From a virus, in IMG/VR virus record IMGVR_UViG_3300029319_000083, positions 19,804-50,816 of that record: a DNA stretch of 31,013 nucleotides; one strand, 5' to 3'. Both the position numbers and the translations under genes were made by a program. The notes beneath the pieces are model-generated. The model worked only from the letters and a program-made list of their open reading frames with translations, ran no database searches and was not told the DNA's origin. Below are positions 18,401-24,444 of the stretch, one piece after another (the first letter of the stretch is position 1; every line of letters starts with the position of its first letter).

Positions 18401-18899
18401 CAAAATAATTGCTGCCACCGTACGTCCGACCGATAGTCATATTCAAGCTGCTTGTATAAATATTCGCATCAGCATCTTGCGACGGATAACTTTCCGTCTG
18501 AAGGTCAGTCTCCTTCGTCCCGTTCACATAAAAATTTATTCTGTTGCTTTCCGTTGCTTGTGTGCTGTCCACCTCTAGAACGATATGATACCACGCGGAT
18601 GTGTCTCGAAACTTTCGCTTCGTCTGAACGCGCGTCGACCCAAACAAAAAACAATTAATTTCGTCGTCACTATCGATGAAGATTGGCACGTCTTGTGCGA
18701 AGCTAACCAAATCCTGTCTAGCGCCTATATTAGAACGCTTGAACCACATAGAAATAGTAAAGGTCTTTTTGTTACCCGCACTGCCCCATAACTTAGACAG
18801 GTGCGCACTATCATCGTCGTTAAAGCGCAACGCCTGATCTAAAGGAAAGTCATAAAACCCAGTGTCGCCACCGGCACCGATGCTAAGAATACCACTCAT
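15420..18899 (-). CDS. Giant LamG/SPRY-type tail fibre or receptor-binding protein (1159 residues)
   Basis: By eye the protein has four parts. Residues about 20-205 look like a LamG/concanavalin-type lectin domain (WFKRSN, WYHIVLEVD, NFYVNGTKET, GYMAEVNFLDG). Residues about 220-555 form a repeat-type domain (VLWTGNG, GFSPDLVWVK, FSIVTYTGTGSNATVGHGLG, YVAYCWTDISGYSKFGSYTG). Residues about 600-800 resemble a SPRY domain (GKWYFEYTIGG, GGKLYYGINN). Residues about 822-1155 are a second copy of the repeat-type domain (VLYTGTGASTLSITGVGFQP ... FSIVTYTATGSGDITVGHGL). Such architecture is known in marine phage fibres; the repeat domain resembles DUF7483. The ATG overlaps the stop of the preceding 164-residue gene (ATGA). 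Function: surface glycan binding, inferred from domain types. Confidence 0.85.
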   Translation of the reverse strand: MSGILSIGAGGDTGFYDFPLDQALRFNDDDSAHLSKLWGSAGNKKTFTISMWFKRSNIGARQDLVSFAQDVPIFIDSDDEINCFLFGSTRVQTKRKFRDTSAWYHIVLEVDSTQATESNRINFYVNGTKETDLQTESYPSQDADANIYTSSLNMTIGRTYGGSNYFDGYMAEVNFLDGIGADVDQFGETKNGIWIPKQYTGSYGTNGFRLTFDDDTTVEGHNTVLWTGNGESSRSVHGVGFSPDLVWVKMRSDQSISHQLYDSVRGAGSGKELASNGTNTEGGGNADQYGYLNSFDSDGFTGVDGTGSPNYYFNQSGKTYVAWCWDAGTGSAASNTDGSITSSVKANTVRGFSIVTYTGTGSNATVGHGLGAAPDWILVKKRTNDTQAWQVYHSGNTANPETDKLTLNTSAATVDDNTTWNDTAPTSTVFSIGTGSGTNESGDTYVAYCWTDISGYSKFGSYTGTGSAGKAITTGFKPAWIMIKRRDSSNNWVILDTTRDAVGDVTKYLAADTADNESDSTQVQTQIDSTGFTIQSGQDIVNASSGEYVYMAFADTREYAFWTDQSGNNNDFQHNNLNHLDVVPDRPTNNFATWNTEYADGSGITSVTLSEGGLKLAGTSSLFDVTGLSFQLPKSGKWYFEYTIGGQYDGWGFCKVGEEGDITAGNGLGNLGTSQGGGIQQQGWRNGASVTTNFGSTFTAGDIHQVAIDVDGGKLYYGINNTYYAADGGGDGNPSAGTNHLSTFDFAGNDITLMAQVTTDSSAEHWNFGQNGSFNGTKVEQGNSDANGIGNFYYSPPTNFLALCTDNLPDPAVDPNKGETPQDHFNTVLYTGTGASTLSITGVGFQPDWVWAKKRSANDHHALSDVIRGVTKTLSTSQSAAETTDANGLQSFDADGFTVGSGSGSGVWGGNSGATYVAWNWKAGGTAVSNDDGDVTSSVSANAAAGFSIVTYTATGSGDITVGHGLGVAPELIFGKVRNQAYGWTNFALPAGSDAVVGFGTNAPASGSGNVAYGKTAPTSSVFTAGRGSTDNMNYGSGDTVVAYCFASIEGYSKIGKYTGNGSADGTYVYTGFKPAFVLIKKITTTGAWPMFDNKRDVDNEVEHILFANVYDDELSPYDRMDFVSNGFKLRDTGSGVNNSASFFYLAIAEQPFKYANAR

Positions 18900-19390
18900 T
18901 TTGTGTCCAAAGCCCTTCCGATTTCGTGCAGGTTTGTACCGTCAGATACAAAGACAAGTTGATCACGCGCACTGGCAGTCGTCGTAAGCGTCGGAGCCGT
19001 GCCACCAACAAACTTAAACACAGAATTGAATGTGGCTGTGCGCGAACCCGTGCCGTCCTGTTTAATTATCAAAACGTATGCTGCGCCGTCAACCTGATTC
19101 GTTGGCGCACCGAAAGTACGATTGCCGCCTAGCGTAACACTTGTCACCTGATTAGCAGAGGTATCCCACGCGATTGTGGAAGCATCTGTAAGTGTCGTCG
19201 CATTGAAGTTCTGGGTAGCCGTAAACTCCTGCGCCGTCTTCAGGTTCGCAACAGCGAAACCGCCTGCTTGCGAGTTATCGTGGACGATGAGGGTATCCTT
19301 GTCGGTATCGACTGTGACCTCGCCTACCGCGCCGGTAAAGGAGCCGTGTTCAGAAGTCGTGCCCCGTCTAAGCTGTACTTGCTGTGCCAT
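18896..19390 (-). CDS. Short fibre protein: Mtd_N-like start plus shared fibre C-terminal module
   Basis: A 164-residue protein. Residues 1-50 (QVQLRRGTTSEHGSFTGAVG, EVTVDTDKDTLIVHD) match the N-terminal domain type known from the major tropism determinant and many other fibre proteins. Residues about 53-164 (from AQEFTATQNFNATTLTDAST) are homologous to the C-terminus of the 666-residue fibre, with about 75% identity over about 112 aligned residues by my count. The ATG overlaps the stop of the 754-residue gene (TAATG), and the TGA overlaps the ATG of the 1159-residue gene. Role inferred: a fibre tip or connector in the adhesion complex. There is no C-type lectin domain or reverse transcriptase nearby, so a diversity-generating element is not indicated. 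Confidence 0.82.
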   Translation of the reverse strand: MAQQVQLRRGTTSEHGSFTGAVGEVTVDTDKDTLIVHDNSQAGGFAVANLKTAQEFTATQNFNATTLTDASTIAWDTSANQVTSVTLGGNRTFGAPTNQVDGAAYVLIIKQDGTGSRTATFNSVFKFVGGTAPTLTTTASARDQLVFVSDGTNLHEIGRALDTK

Positions 19391-21654
19391 TAGGTTATTG
19401 CTCCAAAGTCATCTGTACTAGCGGCTGATCCTGTGATTAAACCGAAGTCTAAATCTGACGGGATGCCCAAGTTAGCAGGTGTAATTTTTTTAAGGACGCC
19501 ACCGTCATTAACCAGAACGTGATCTGCATCGCCTGAACTTGTAGTCGTTGAGGCGGCGTCTGCGTTAGCGGTGCCCACTAGAGTGCCGGTGACGTGTGGC
19601 AGGGTAGAGGTTACGTTGCCAGCGAAAGCGGAGTGGGCGGGAGCCTGAAGCCTTGCGTAGTGTGCGTTGCTAGACTCGCAGTAGAAATCTACATAAGATT
19701 GTGTGCCGCCGTTTTTGATGGCTATGGCACCTTCGGATATACTTACACCGTTGCTGCCGTCAATCTGTACTACACCTGCACCATTCGGGGTGAGTGCTAT
19801 ATTGCCGTTAGTGTTTGTGCTAGTAACCGTGTTACCGTTAATATTAATATTATCAATCTGTGCTTCAGTGACTGCACTGTTCGTGCCAAGTGTTATGGCG
19901 TCAACAGCGCCACCATCGATGTTAACACTGTCTGCTGCTTGCGTGGCTATGGTGCCGAGTCCGATATCTGACCGCACTTCTGATGCACTTCGGCTCTCAA
20001 GACCGTTGGCAGTGAACCGTGCAAACTCGTCGTCTGCTACAGAGGAACTGTCGATCTTAACTGCGTTGGTGTTCGAGATGCCAAAAGTAAGGCTGGCTTG
20101 ACCGCCAATGTCAGACAGCACCTCGCTAGTTGATCGGCTCTCTAGGCCATTAGCTGTGAACCGGGCATATTCATCATCTGCAACAGATGAGCTATCAATT
20201 TTGACTGCGTTGGTGTTACTGATGCCAAATGTCAAAGCAGCTTGACCACCAATGTCTGACAAGACTTCTGATGTCGACCGGCTTTCTAAGCCGCTGGCTG
20301 TGAAGCGTGCGTACTCGTCATCAGCAACTGAACTGCTGTCTATCTTTACAGCATTTGTGTTTGAGATGCCAAACGTCAAGCTGGCCTGACCGCCGATATC
20401 GGACAAGACTTGCGAGGCAGAGCGGCCCTCGATAGCAGTGCCATCAACTCGTAAGAAGTCGTTGTCAGCAACGCCAGACGTAAACTTCGGTACATTCGTA
20501 TTCGATATGCCCGTATCTAGCACGGCTGCTGTACCGAGTCCCAGACTTGCTCTCGCAGTAGAGCCAGACTCCGCAACAAAGTTTGATCCGTCGCCTACGA
20601 TAAAGTTACCGTTAGTTACTGCAAGGCCAGCCACGTCCTGTAGCTGCGCGTCCAGTCTGGCGTTAGCGACAGTGCCTGTAAGATTAGCTGCAGGTATGCC
20701 GCCTGTGCCTGTAATATTGTTGCTGTTGAGATCGAGATTGCCCCCGAGTTGTGGGCTAGTATCATCAACCAAATCCTGCATAGCAGAGTCTGCAGTAGAC
20801 CCCTGTGCCGCAGTAGCAAAGTCAGACGAGTCGAAGGCTTTAACCTGTGAAAGGTTAGTAACTTCACTGTCCATCAACGCGCCAGCGGCGGTAACATTTG
20901 CTGTATCAGTTACGTCTGCAGAGGCTTCAATACCGTTTAGTTTAGTATGGTCAGCATCAGTAAAGACATTACTGTCGGTAGCACTCTCTACAAGTGTGCG
21001 GATTTCAGCAGCAGTTTGATCTGCGGTAGCGTTACTTTCGATGCCGTTTAACTTGGTGTGGTCTGCGTCTGTAAAGACGTTACTGTCACTGGCACTTTCT
21101 ACTAACGTCCTTATTTCAGACGCCGTCTGATCAGCCGTTGCGCCGGTCTCGATGCCGTTCAGTTTGGTGTGGTCTGCGTCCGTAAAGACGTTACTATCAC
21201 TTGCGCTTTCAACAAGTGTGCGTATCTCACTTGCTGTCTGATCAGCGGTAGCACTCGCTTCTATGCCGTCGAGTTTTGTACCGTCAGTAGCAAGATCGCG
21301 GCCATCAATCGTGCCGGGAATGGAGATGTTGTTACTGCCGTCAAGGAACACCGCTTTCTCTGCTGGCTGCGTTATAAAAACGTCTCTTGTGCCTACGCCC
21401 CAGTTTACTTTGTTGCCGCTGTTGCTGGACTCCAGAACAGTGTCACGAGATAGGGTGGTGCCAGATGCGGTAAATGTCCCTAGACCAACCTCAAAGTCAT
21501 CTCCGTCTGTGCAACAGTAGTAAGTAGTATCCCCGTTGCTTAACACAGCATTGAAAGTCTGAAACCCGGTGGCAGCACCTGCTAGATTGTAAGCATCCGT
21601 GCTTCCCGTGGTTGCAGTCGTTTCTTTGACGCGATCTTTTACAACAAGAGCCAC
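19390..21654 (-). CDS. Tail fibre with two internal repeat arrays (754 residues)
   Basis: The N-terminus (MALVVKDRVKETTATTGSTD ... FNAVLSNGDTTYYCCTDGDD) matches a fibre start common in marine phages. Next come four 37-residue units (TKLNGIE, ADQTASEIRTLVESASDSN), then a linker (DDTSPQLGGNLDLNSNNITG), three 48-residue units (SDIGGQASLTFGISNTNAV), and a C-terminal region with NININGN and FYCESSNAH shared with the 666-residue fibre. The start is GTG at 21654, supported by GAGG eight bases upstream and its position directly after the stop of the 129-residue gene. The 'DxxSPQLGGNLDLNxxxI' motif is common in phage fibres. Function: host-surface contact; receptor unknown. Confidence 0.88.
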   Translation of the reverse strand: MALVVKDRVKETTATTGSTDAYNLAGAATGFQTFNAVLSNGDTTYYCCTDGDDFEVGLGTFTASGTTLSRDTVLESSNSGNKVNWGVGTRDVFITQPAEKAVFLDGSNNISIPGTIDGRDLATDGTKLDGIEASATADQTASEIRTLVESASDSNVFTDADHTKLNGIETGATADQTASEIRTLVESASDSNVFTDADHTKLNGIESNATADQTAAEIRTLVESATDSNVFTDADHTKLNGIEASADVTDTANVTAAGALMDSEVTNLSQVKAFDSSDFATAAQGSTADSAMQDLVDDTSPQLGGNLDLNSNNITGTGGIPAANLTGTVANARLDAQLQDVAGLAVTNGNFIVGDGSNFVAESGSTARASLGLGTAAVLDTGISNTNVPKFTSGVADNDFLRVDGTAIEGRSASQVLSDIGGQASLTFGISNTNAVKIDSSSVADDEYARFTASGLESRSTSEVLSDIGGQAALTFGISNTNAVKIDSSSVADDEYARFTANGLESRSTSEVLSDIGGQASLTFGISNTNAVKIDSSSVADDEFARFTANGLESRSASEVRSDIGLGTIATQAADSVNIDGGAVDAITLGTNSAVTEAQIDNININGNTVTSTNTNGNIALTPNGAGVVQIDGSNGVSISEGAIAIKNGGTQSYVDFYCESSNAHYARLQAPAHSAFAGNVTSTLPHVTGTLVGTANADAASTTTSSGDADHVLVNDGGVLKKITPANLGIPSDLDFGLITGSAASTDDFGAIT
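19960..20430 (-). repeat. Three 144-base coding repeats in the 754-residue fibre
   Basis: Matching points at 20001, 20145 and 20289 are exactly 144 bases apart. The 48-residue unit (SDIGGQASLTFGISNTNAVK...) is nearly constant at the protein level, with synonymous differences. Confidence 0.85.
20917..21290 (-). repeat. Four 111-base coding repeats in the 754-residue fibre
   Basis: Matching points at 20929, 21040, 21151 and 21262 are exactly 111 bases apart. The encoded 37-residue unit is nearly constant while many third codon positions differ. Confidence 0.85.
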
Positions 21655-21657
21655 AGT

Positions 21658-22047
21658 TTACGCCTCTGAAATTGTAATTGCACCCGATGCAAAGCGGAGT
21701 GTGTCCCCGTCTGCAATAGTTTTAGAAGCTGAAAGAGCGCCGTAGTAGAGAAGATTTCCCGACGATGAAGCGTCCCATATCCCGAAGTGTGTCACCGTAC
21801 CAAAAGCACCACCACTAGCTGTAAACTCTTCTACAGAGTTGCTTGCGGCTGAACCACTACTAGCAGAAGCGAAGGTGATGACTTGACGAGAGTACCCGTT
21901 TCCGGAGACCTCCGCGCCAGAACCTGCATCTGTGGGGTTTGCTGTGTGCAAAGCGAGGTACACATTACTGGGTGCAGAAGTAGAGGCCGTACCTAGAAAG
22001 TGGTCAAGAACCTTCAACTCCAAGTAATTAGATTTTGCATCTGACAT
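21658..22047 (-). CDS. Phage tail protein of the small 'YLALHTANPTDAGSGAEVSG' family
   Basis: A 129-residue beta-rich protein with NYLELKVLDHFLG, VYLALHTANPTDAGSGAEVS, GYSRQVITF, THFGIWDASSSGNLLYYGAL and a C-terminal 'GDTLRFASGAITI'. This motif set is typical of a widespread small phage tail/fibre-associated protein. It is encoded immediately before the 754-residue fibre, and its ribosome site (AAGGGAG) is strong. Likely role: a distal tail or fibre-base component. Identity by remembered pattern, no search done. Confidence 0.8.
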   Translation of the reverse strand: MSDAKSNYLELKVLDHFLGTASTSAPSNVYLALHTANPTDAGSGAEVSGNGYSRQVITFASASSGSAASNSVEEFTASGGAFGTVTHFGIWDASSSGNLLYYGALSASKTIADGDTLRFASGAITISEA

Positions 22048-22058
22048 AATTTACTCCC

Positions 22059-22400
22059 TTATGTCTTGTTTGGATCGTACCTCTCCTCAACAGAGACGGT
22101 TACGAGTAGAGTGTTAGCGGTTGTTGCCGTAGCATAGATAATATCCCCCGCGTCCAGAAATAGTGGAGAGTTCATGTCCACCAGTGCTACAGAAGAATTA
22201 GACGATATGGCGCGTGCCTCGAATATATTAAAGGTACTAGCCCCGTCATTCCTCTGAATCAGTATGTTTCGATCAGTCGAATCTGTGTTAGATAAAATAA
22301 TAGCCTGCACCACAGACGAATGATTGGCAGGCACCGTGTACACTGTTGTCTGATTCGTCGTAGTCAAGTCCGCTGACTTGGTGATTAGTTTGGTAGCCAC
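22059..22400 (-). CDS. Small beta-rich virion protein, unknown role
   Basis: A 113-residue protein without signal or membrane segment, beta-rich in appearance (TVYTVPANHSSVVQAIILSN, LFLDAGDIIYATATTANTLL). The start is GTG at 22400, overlapping the TAG of the preceding gene (TAGTG); AAGGG seven bases upstream makes this start convincing. The pattern of 'vytvPanhssvv...lsN...d' is familiar from phage structural proteins associated with tails or capsid surfaces. It precedes the tail protein and fibre genes. Function unknown; structural role inferred. Confidence 0.75.
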   Translation of the reverse strand: MATKLITKSADLTTTNQTTVYTVPANHSSVVQAIILSNTDSTDRNILIQRNDGASTFNIFEARAISSNSSVALVDMNSPLFLDAGDIIYATATTANTLLVTVSVEERYDPNKT

Positions 22401-22660
22401 TAGCGAACCCTTCTATATGCGCGCGTCTTCTTCGCTATCTTCTTAGGCTGCTTCGCCACCTGTTTACCCGCCTTCGTCGCCTTACGCTTTGCGCGAGTCG
22501 TAGCAGCGTACTCTTTCGCGGAGAGCGCCTTAATAGCTTTTTCCGGTAGATATCTCTCCCCGGTAGCTTTCGGACCTTGTGTGGACGGCTTGCCACTGCG
22601 GGTGCGCCACTTCTGCTTAGTCCAAGCGGTCAAAGAGCGTTGGCTCTTCTTCTTCGGCAT
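22400..22660 (-). CDS. Small very basic conserved phage protein
   Basis: An 86-residue protein with many Lys/Arg, including SLTAWTKQKWRTRSGKPST, GERYLPEKAIKALSAKEYAA and VAKQPKKIAKKTRAYRRVR. I recognise the 'WTKQKWRTKSGKPS...GERYLPEKAIKALSxxEYAAT' pattern as a small conserved protein of marine phages, function unknown. It starts inside the upstream 83-residue gene (44-base overlap), with GGAG seven bases before ATG, so both genes look real. Its charge suggests nucleic-acid contact, which is inference. Confidence 0.8.
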   Translation of the reverse strand: MPKKKSQRSLTAWTKQKWRTRSGKPSTQGPKATGERYLPEKAIKALSAKEYAATTRAKRKATKAGKQVAKQPKKIAKKTRAYRRVR

Positions 22661-22868
22661 CCTCTATCTCCATCGTAAGCGTAGCCAGCGCGGCCAGTTT
22701 ATCTTGGGCTTCCCCCCATTTTTCAAGCGCCGTGTCCATCTCCTCCAACAGACCCGGATGCTCACCAATACCCGTCGGCTTATCCAGATAAACCCGGAAT
22801 ACAAACTCTGCATCTGCCATCTCCGCTTGATATTTATGCCGCAGGGCTTCTATCGCTAATTTGTGCAT
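22617..22868 (-). CDS. Small acidic conserved phage protein, unknown function
   Basis: An 83-residue helical protein (LAIEALRHKYQAEMADAEF, DKPTGIGEHPGLLEEMDTAL) with an acidic C-terminus (EIEDAEEEEPTLFDRLD). The 'GIGEHPxxLEExD' motif is one I associate with a small conserved protein of cyanophages and other marine phages. A strong ribosome site (AGGAG) precedes the ATG, and a promoter-like sequence lies about 20-50 bases upstream. It is therefore the first gene after a likely transcription start and overlaps the next gene. Function unknown. Confidence 0.8.
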   Translation of the reverse strand: MHKLAIEALRHKYQAEMADAEFVFRVYLDKPTGIGEHPGLLEEMDTALEKWGEAQDKLAALATLTMEIEDAEEEEPTLFDRLD

Positions 22869-22880
22869 GGTATCTCCTGA

Positions 22881-22917
22881 CTACATATATTGTAGCATAA
22901 ATACATAAAATTTACAA
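22881..22917 (-). promoter_or_regulatory. Sigma70-like promoter with palindrome over the -10
   Basis: On the minus strand TTGTAA (22912-22917) is followed by a 17-base spacer and TACAAT (22889-22894), with TGC before the -10 as an extended -10. A palindrome CTACA-5-TGTAG (22881-22895) covers the -10 and the start-site region, which could be an operator. The site is in the only sizeable gap between the 143-residue gene and the 83-residue gene, and it is AT-rich. It would drive the small proteins and then the fibre genes. No other member is verified. Confidence 0.65.
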
Positions 22918-22922
22918 GAAAA

Positions 22923-23354
22923 TTATAGTCTGCCCTGTGCGTGTAAGACTAGCAAGATAACCGCAGCAAAAATGCTGGCAATCACGATCAGAAGAAATGA
23001 TATTATGGCTACTTCAATGTGATGCTTGTGCTTTCGTACCCGCTCTTCTTCTGCCTCTCTCCGAGCAACCCGTGCCTTTGCTTGAAAGCGTTGCCAGTCA
23101 CTCCACAGTCCGGGGCGACCAGCATAGATCATTATCTGTTTTAGTTGTTCTTCTTGTTCGCGTATCTGTTCGAGAGCCATAAACTCTTCGAGATCAGAGC
23201 CGCCACCTTTTTTCTGTGCCTTTCTTTGTAGCTGTTCTTTTGCTCCTACAAAGTTAGCAATAGCCTTACCAGCACTGGCAATCTCCTTGCCGTTCTGGAC
23301 AGCACTTTTGATCACAGCAAAGGCGGCGTTTGCGGCAGCAAGTTCGGCAAGCAT
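22923..23354 (-). CDS. Conserved phage protein with C-terminal membrane segment
   Basis: A 143-residue protein: an Ala-rich N-terminal part (AELAAANAAFAVIKSAVQNG), a long charged helical middle with DLEEFMALEQIREQEEQLK and QIMIYAGRPGLWSDWQRF, then basic residues and one C-terminal membrane segment (about 114-136). I associate this motif set with a small conserved protein of marine phages; its function is unknown to me. The ATG overlaps the stop of the 62-residue gene (TAATG). It lies downstream of the lysis genes, so a role at the inner membrane is possible, but it lacks the N-terminal anchor and charge pattern of an i-spanin. Unknown, membrane-anchored by its C-terminus. Confidence 0.8.
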   Translation of the reverse strand: MLAELAAANAAFAVIKSAVQNGKEIASAGKAIANFVGAKEQLQRKAQKKGGGSDLEEFMALEQIREQEEQLKQIMIYAGRPGLWSDWQRFQAKARVARREAEEERVRKHKHHIEVAIISFLLIVIASIFAAVILLVLHAQGRL

Positions 23355-23542
23355 TAATAGACTCGTACTTTATCATTTACTAGTTTCGGTAGGCAGTACG
23401 CCGTGACCGTGCGACCTTGTTCGTGTAGCTTTTGTGCGTACCACTTGCACTCTCGTAGGTCGCGAAAATACAAATCGTTACTGACCAGACGCTTATCATC
23501 CCCCAGCCCAAGAAAGACAAACAGGAGAAAGGCGTGCTGCAT
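23354..23542 (-). CDS. Small conserved phage protein with hydrophobic N-terminus
   Basis: A 62-residue protein. The first 14 residues are hydrophobic (MQHAFLLFVFLGLG), followed by LYFRDLRECKWYAQKLHEQG and VTAYCLPKLV. The 'VYFRDLxxCxxxAxxL...VxAxCxPxxV' pattern resembles a small protein known from marine phages; two Cys could form a disulphide if exported. The hydrophobic start is short and may be a signal or a weak anchor. It is coupled to both neighbours by stop/start overlaps. Function unknown. Confidence 0.75.
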   Translation of the reverse strand: MQHAFLLFVFLGLGDDKRLVSNDLYFRDLRECKWYAQKLHEQGRTVTAYCLPKLVNDKVRVY

Positions 23543-23751
23543 TAGTCTCTGTAGCCGCCCCCTGCTTTTTTGTAAGCTGCCGCAAGCATTTGGGCTTTAC
23601 GCGCCGACCACTGACCCGGGCGTCCGCCCTTGCCACCGGCCTTGATGCGATTGAAGAGACGCTTTCTCATTGCAGGCTTGGTGTAGTTGCCAGCCTCGTT
23701 GACGCGGCTCTTGGTCTTTTTCTTAGGCTTGGATGGTTTACGAGGGGCCAT
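23542..23751 (-). CDS. Small basic conserved phage protein
   Basis: A 69-residue, strongly basic protein. SRVNEAGNYTKPAMRKRLFN, RIKAGGKGGRPGQWSARKAQ and LAAAYKKAGGGYRD form a pattern I recognise as a widely distributed small phage protein of unknown function. Its start overlaps the TGA of the lysozyme gene and is preceded by AAGGGAG. Basic charge suggests DNA or RNA contact, an inference. It lies between lysozyme and the small hydrophobic protein gene. Confidence 0.82.
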   Translation of the reverse strand: MAPRKPSKPKKKTKSRVNEAGNYTKPAMRKRLFNRIKAGGKGGRPGQWSARKAQMLAAAYKKAGGGYRD

Positions 23752-24236
23752 CAGAACTCTCCCTTAACCATAGCGTCCGAGAGCTTTATAGCCCGCGAAC
23801 CCACTTGCTTCGCCCATCTGGAATCGAGCATCTCTCGCCCAGCGGCGTCGAACTTACGCTCGTGGATTGCAGCCCACATGCGCTTAAATTTACAGAGGCG
23901 TGGCACGCCCATATTGAAGGCCATGTCCATCAGGATCAACTGACGTACGGCATCCAAGTCGTTAACAACGGGCTGCACACGGCACAACTCGTCTTCTACG
24001 ATCTTGATGTCGTTCATGGCAAGATATCGTGCATCCGCTTCTGTGATACCGTGTTCGTACACGATAGCCATCGACGGAATGTCCATGTAATCGAGTTCTT
24101 CTTTACTGATCCCCCGGTCTTTTAAATTGCGCCCGATACCAATAGTGTCGATGCCGAGAGTGTCCTGATATACAGTGAGCACTAAGCCCTCATGTGCAAT
24201 CAGCTTATCTAAAAAGTGAGATGTGTTATACTTCAT
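23751..24236 (-). CDS. T4-type lysozyme (endolysin, GH24)
   Basis: A 161-residue enzyme close in length to T4 lysozyme (164). The catalytic triad spacing is kept: Glu16 in HEGL, Asp25 in YQDT and Thr31 in IDTIGIG, matching E11-D20-T26 of T4 lysozyme. The C-terminal part (MAFNMGVPRLCKFKRMW and REMLDSRWAKQVGSRA) also fits the family. It would cut peptidoglycan to release progeny. No signal peptide or N-terminal membrane arrest segment is seen, so release to the periplasm would need a holin pore; the holin gene is directly upstream. ATGA overlap with the preceding gene and GAGG as ribosome site support the start. Confidence 0.93.
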   Translation of the reverse strand: MKYNTSHFLDKLIAHEGLVLTVYQDTLGIDTIGIGRNLKDRGISKEELDYMDIPSMAIVYEHGITEADARYLAMNDIKIVEDELCRVQPVVNDLDAVRQLILMDMAFNMGVPRLCKFKRMWAAIHERKFDAAGREMLDSRWAKQVGSRAIKLSDAMVKGEF

Positions 24237-24442
24237 TCTTTTGCCTCATGTCCCATCCATACCGCAAACGCACCTGTCATGGCTCCCGTCACCACACTTA
24301 CAAGTGCTGCCTGTTGACTTGTCGGCTCTGGTATTGCCATGAACCACTCCACTACGCGCCACGCTGAGATCGACATCCCCAACATCATCAAACGGGGGAG
24401 TATCCTCCACCTCAGTATGCGCTCCATAGTAACTTCGGCCAT
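24233..24442 (-). CDS. Small two-span membrane protein, probable second holin or holin partner
   Basis: A 69-residue protein with hydrophobic segments at about residues 14-35 (LPRLMMLGMSISAWRVVEWF) and 45-63 (AALVSVVTGAMTGAFAVWMG). It is encoded between the 3TM holin and the lysozyme, with stop/start overlap to the latter. The 'RWRILPRLMMxxMS...RVVEWFM' pattern is a small membrane protein found in marine phages, known to me as a conserved holin-region protein of unknown role. It could be a pinholin, antiholin or auxiliary; the sequence does not decide. Confidence 0.82.
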   Translation of the reverse strand: MAEVTMERILRWRILPRLMMLGMSISAWRVVEWFMAIPEPTSQQAALVSVVTGAMTGAFAVWMGHEAKE

Positions 24443-24444
24443 GC

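Noticed and set aside
18896-19390. Diversity-generating retroelement suggested by the Mtd_N-like start
   Set aside because: No reverse transcriptase, template repeat or C-type lectin variable domain is seen; Mtd_N-like starts occur in many ordinary fibres.
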